From Methanomicrobiaceae archaeon (GTDB lineage Archaea; Halobacteriota; Methanomicrobia; Methanomicrobiales; Methanomicrobiaceae), in contig DAOVRB010000090.1 of assembly GCA_030628325.1 (NCBI GenBank), positions 1-5,531 on the forward strand: a stretch of 5,531 bases of DNA, written 5' to 3'. Shown here piece after piece: positions 5,151-5,531 of this stretch (its first letter is position 1; each line of letters opens with the position of its first letter). The notes under the pieces are model-generated. The model had not been told where the DNA came from and did no database searches. It saw nothing but the letters and a program-made list of their open reading frames with translations. The position numbers and the translations under genes were made by a program.

Positions 5151-5531
5151 ATGGCATCAGAAAAAATACTTGGAATTGATCTTGGAACCACAAACTCGTG
5201 TATGGCAATAATAGAAGGCGGAAAGGCAACAGTCATTCCAAACGCCGAGGGAGGGAGAACAACTCCGTCTGTTGTTGCATTCACAAAAGATAATGACCGT
5301 CTCATAGGCAATGTGGCAAGACGCCAGGCAATTACAAATCCAGACAGAACAGTCAGTTCAATTAAGCGTGATATGGGTACTGACCGGAAAGTAACCATTG
5401 ATGATAAAAAATATACACCTCAGGAAATTTCTGCGATGGTTCTCCAGAAATTAAAAACTGACGCTGAGGCCTATCTTGGAGAGAAAATTACTAAAGCTGT
5501 CATCACAACTCCTGCATACTTCAATGACGCA
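5151..5531 (+). CDS. dnaK: Molecular chaperone DnaK (Hsp70), N-terminal part, cut by window edge
   Basis: DnaK is the ATP-dependent Hsp70 chaperone that binds exposed hydrophobic segments of client proteins and works with GrpE and DnaJ. The first 127 residues are visible, about a fifth of the usual length of about 610-640; the frame is open to the right edge. The start of the ATPase domain is clear: the phosphate-1 loop IDLGTTNSC (9-17), NAEGGRTTPSVVAF (31-44), NPDRTVSSIKRDMG (63-76) and AVITTPAYFNDA (116-127). K72 corresponds to the catalytic Lys70 of E. coli DnaK. The N-terminal region looks bacterial in type, as expected for an archaeal dnaK of transferred origin. AGAGG at 5138-5142, inside the end of grpE, is the ribosome binding site with an 8-base spacer to the ATG. 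The 3-bp gap after grpE indicates one operon. dnaJ may follow beyond the window, but this is not visible. Confidence 0.97.
   Translation, partial: MASEKILGIDLGTTNSCMAIIEGGKATVIPNAEGGRTTPSVVAFTKDNDRLIGNVARRQAITNPDRTVSSIKRDMGTDRKVTIDDKKYTPQEISAMVLQKLKTDAEAYLGEKITKAVITTPAYFNDA

Noticed and set aside
5078..5398. Minus-strand open frame of 106 codons across the grpE-dnaK junction
   Set aside because: It overlaps two strongly conserved genes in antisense and has no supporting signal.

Overview
The window looks like chromosomal DNA from a mesophilic methanogenic archaeon, most likely of the order Methanomicrobiales. The evidence is an archaeal (R)-citramalate synthase that resembles the Methanocaldococcus CimA type, a DUF4013 membrane protein, and a PAPS-reductase-like protein with an N-terminal zinc ribbon as found in methanogens. 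TATA-box/BRE-like promoters precede several genes and T-rich tracts follow several stops, both typical of archaea. Base composition is moderately AT-rich. A genus cannot be fixed from this sequence alone; a Methanoplanus-like organism is a guess.

Left part, all on the minus strand. purH (1363-2850) encodes the bifunctional enzyme for the last two steps of IMP synthesis. It is followed by a DUF4013 membrane protein (612-1259) and then by the 5' part of cimA (1-540, running off the left edge). These three genes do not look like one operon. Each of the two gaps carries a T-rich terminator-like tract followed by a fresh TATA-like box. cimA has a clear promoter, ribosome binding site and ATG, but that ATG is one base out of frame with the conserved protein, so the 5' end carries an apparent frameshift.

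Middle. A 240-bp divergent intergenic region (2851-3090) separates purH from a plus-strand gene for a 461-residue PAPS/APS-reductase-like protein (3091-4476). That gap holds three CAGGTC direct repeats and a pair of perfect 9-bp complementary sequences. The reductase-like protein combines a zinc ribbon, a probable PUA-like region, a PP-loop sulfotransferase core and four cysteines in the CC...CxxC arrangement known from iron-sulfur APS reductases.

Right part. A grpE-dnaK chaperone operon (4602 to the right edge) on the plus strand has its own strong TATA box (4532-4545). A 24-bp near-perfect palindrome lies just upstream of that box and a small hairpin lies in the leader. The DnaK system in archaea is generally regarded as acquired from bacteria; here it sits under an archaeal-type promoter and no CIRCE-like element is visible.

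Functionally this is a housekeeping region: purine synthesis, isoleucine-precursor synthesis via citramalate, sulfur chemistry and protein folding. No mobile element, CRISPR array, rRNA or tRNA was recognised. The points most worth a second look are the cimA 5' frameshift, the unusual PAPS-reductase-like architecture and the unexplained intergenic repeats.
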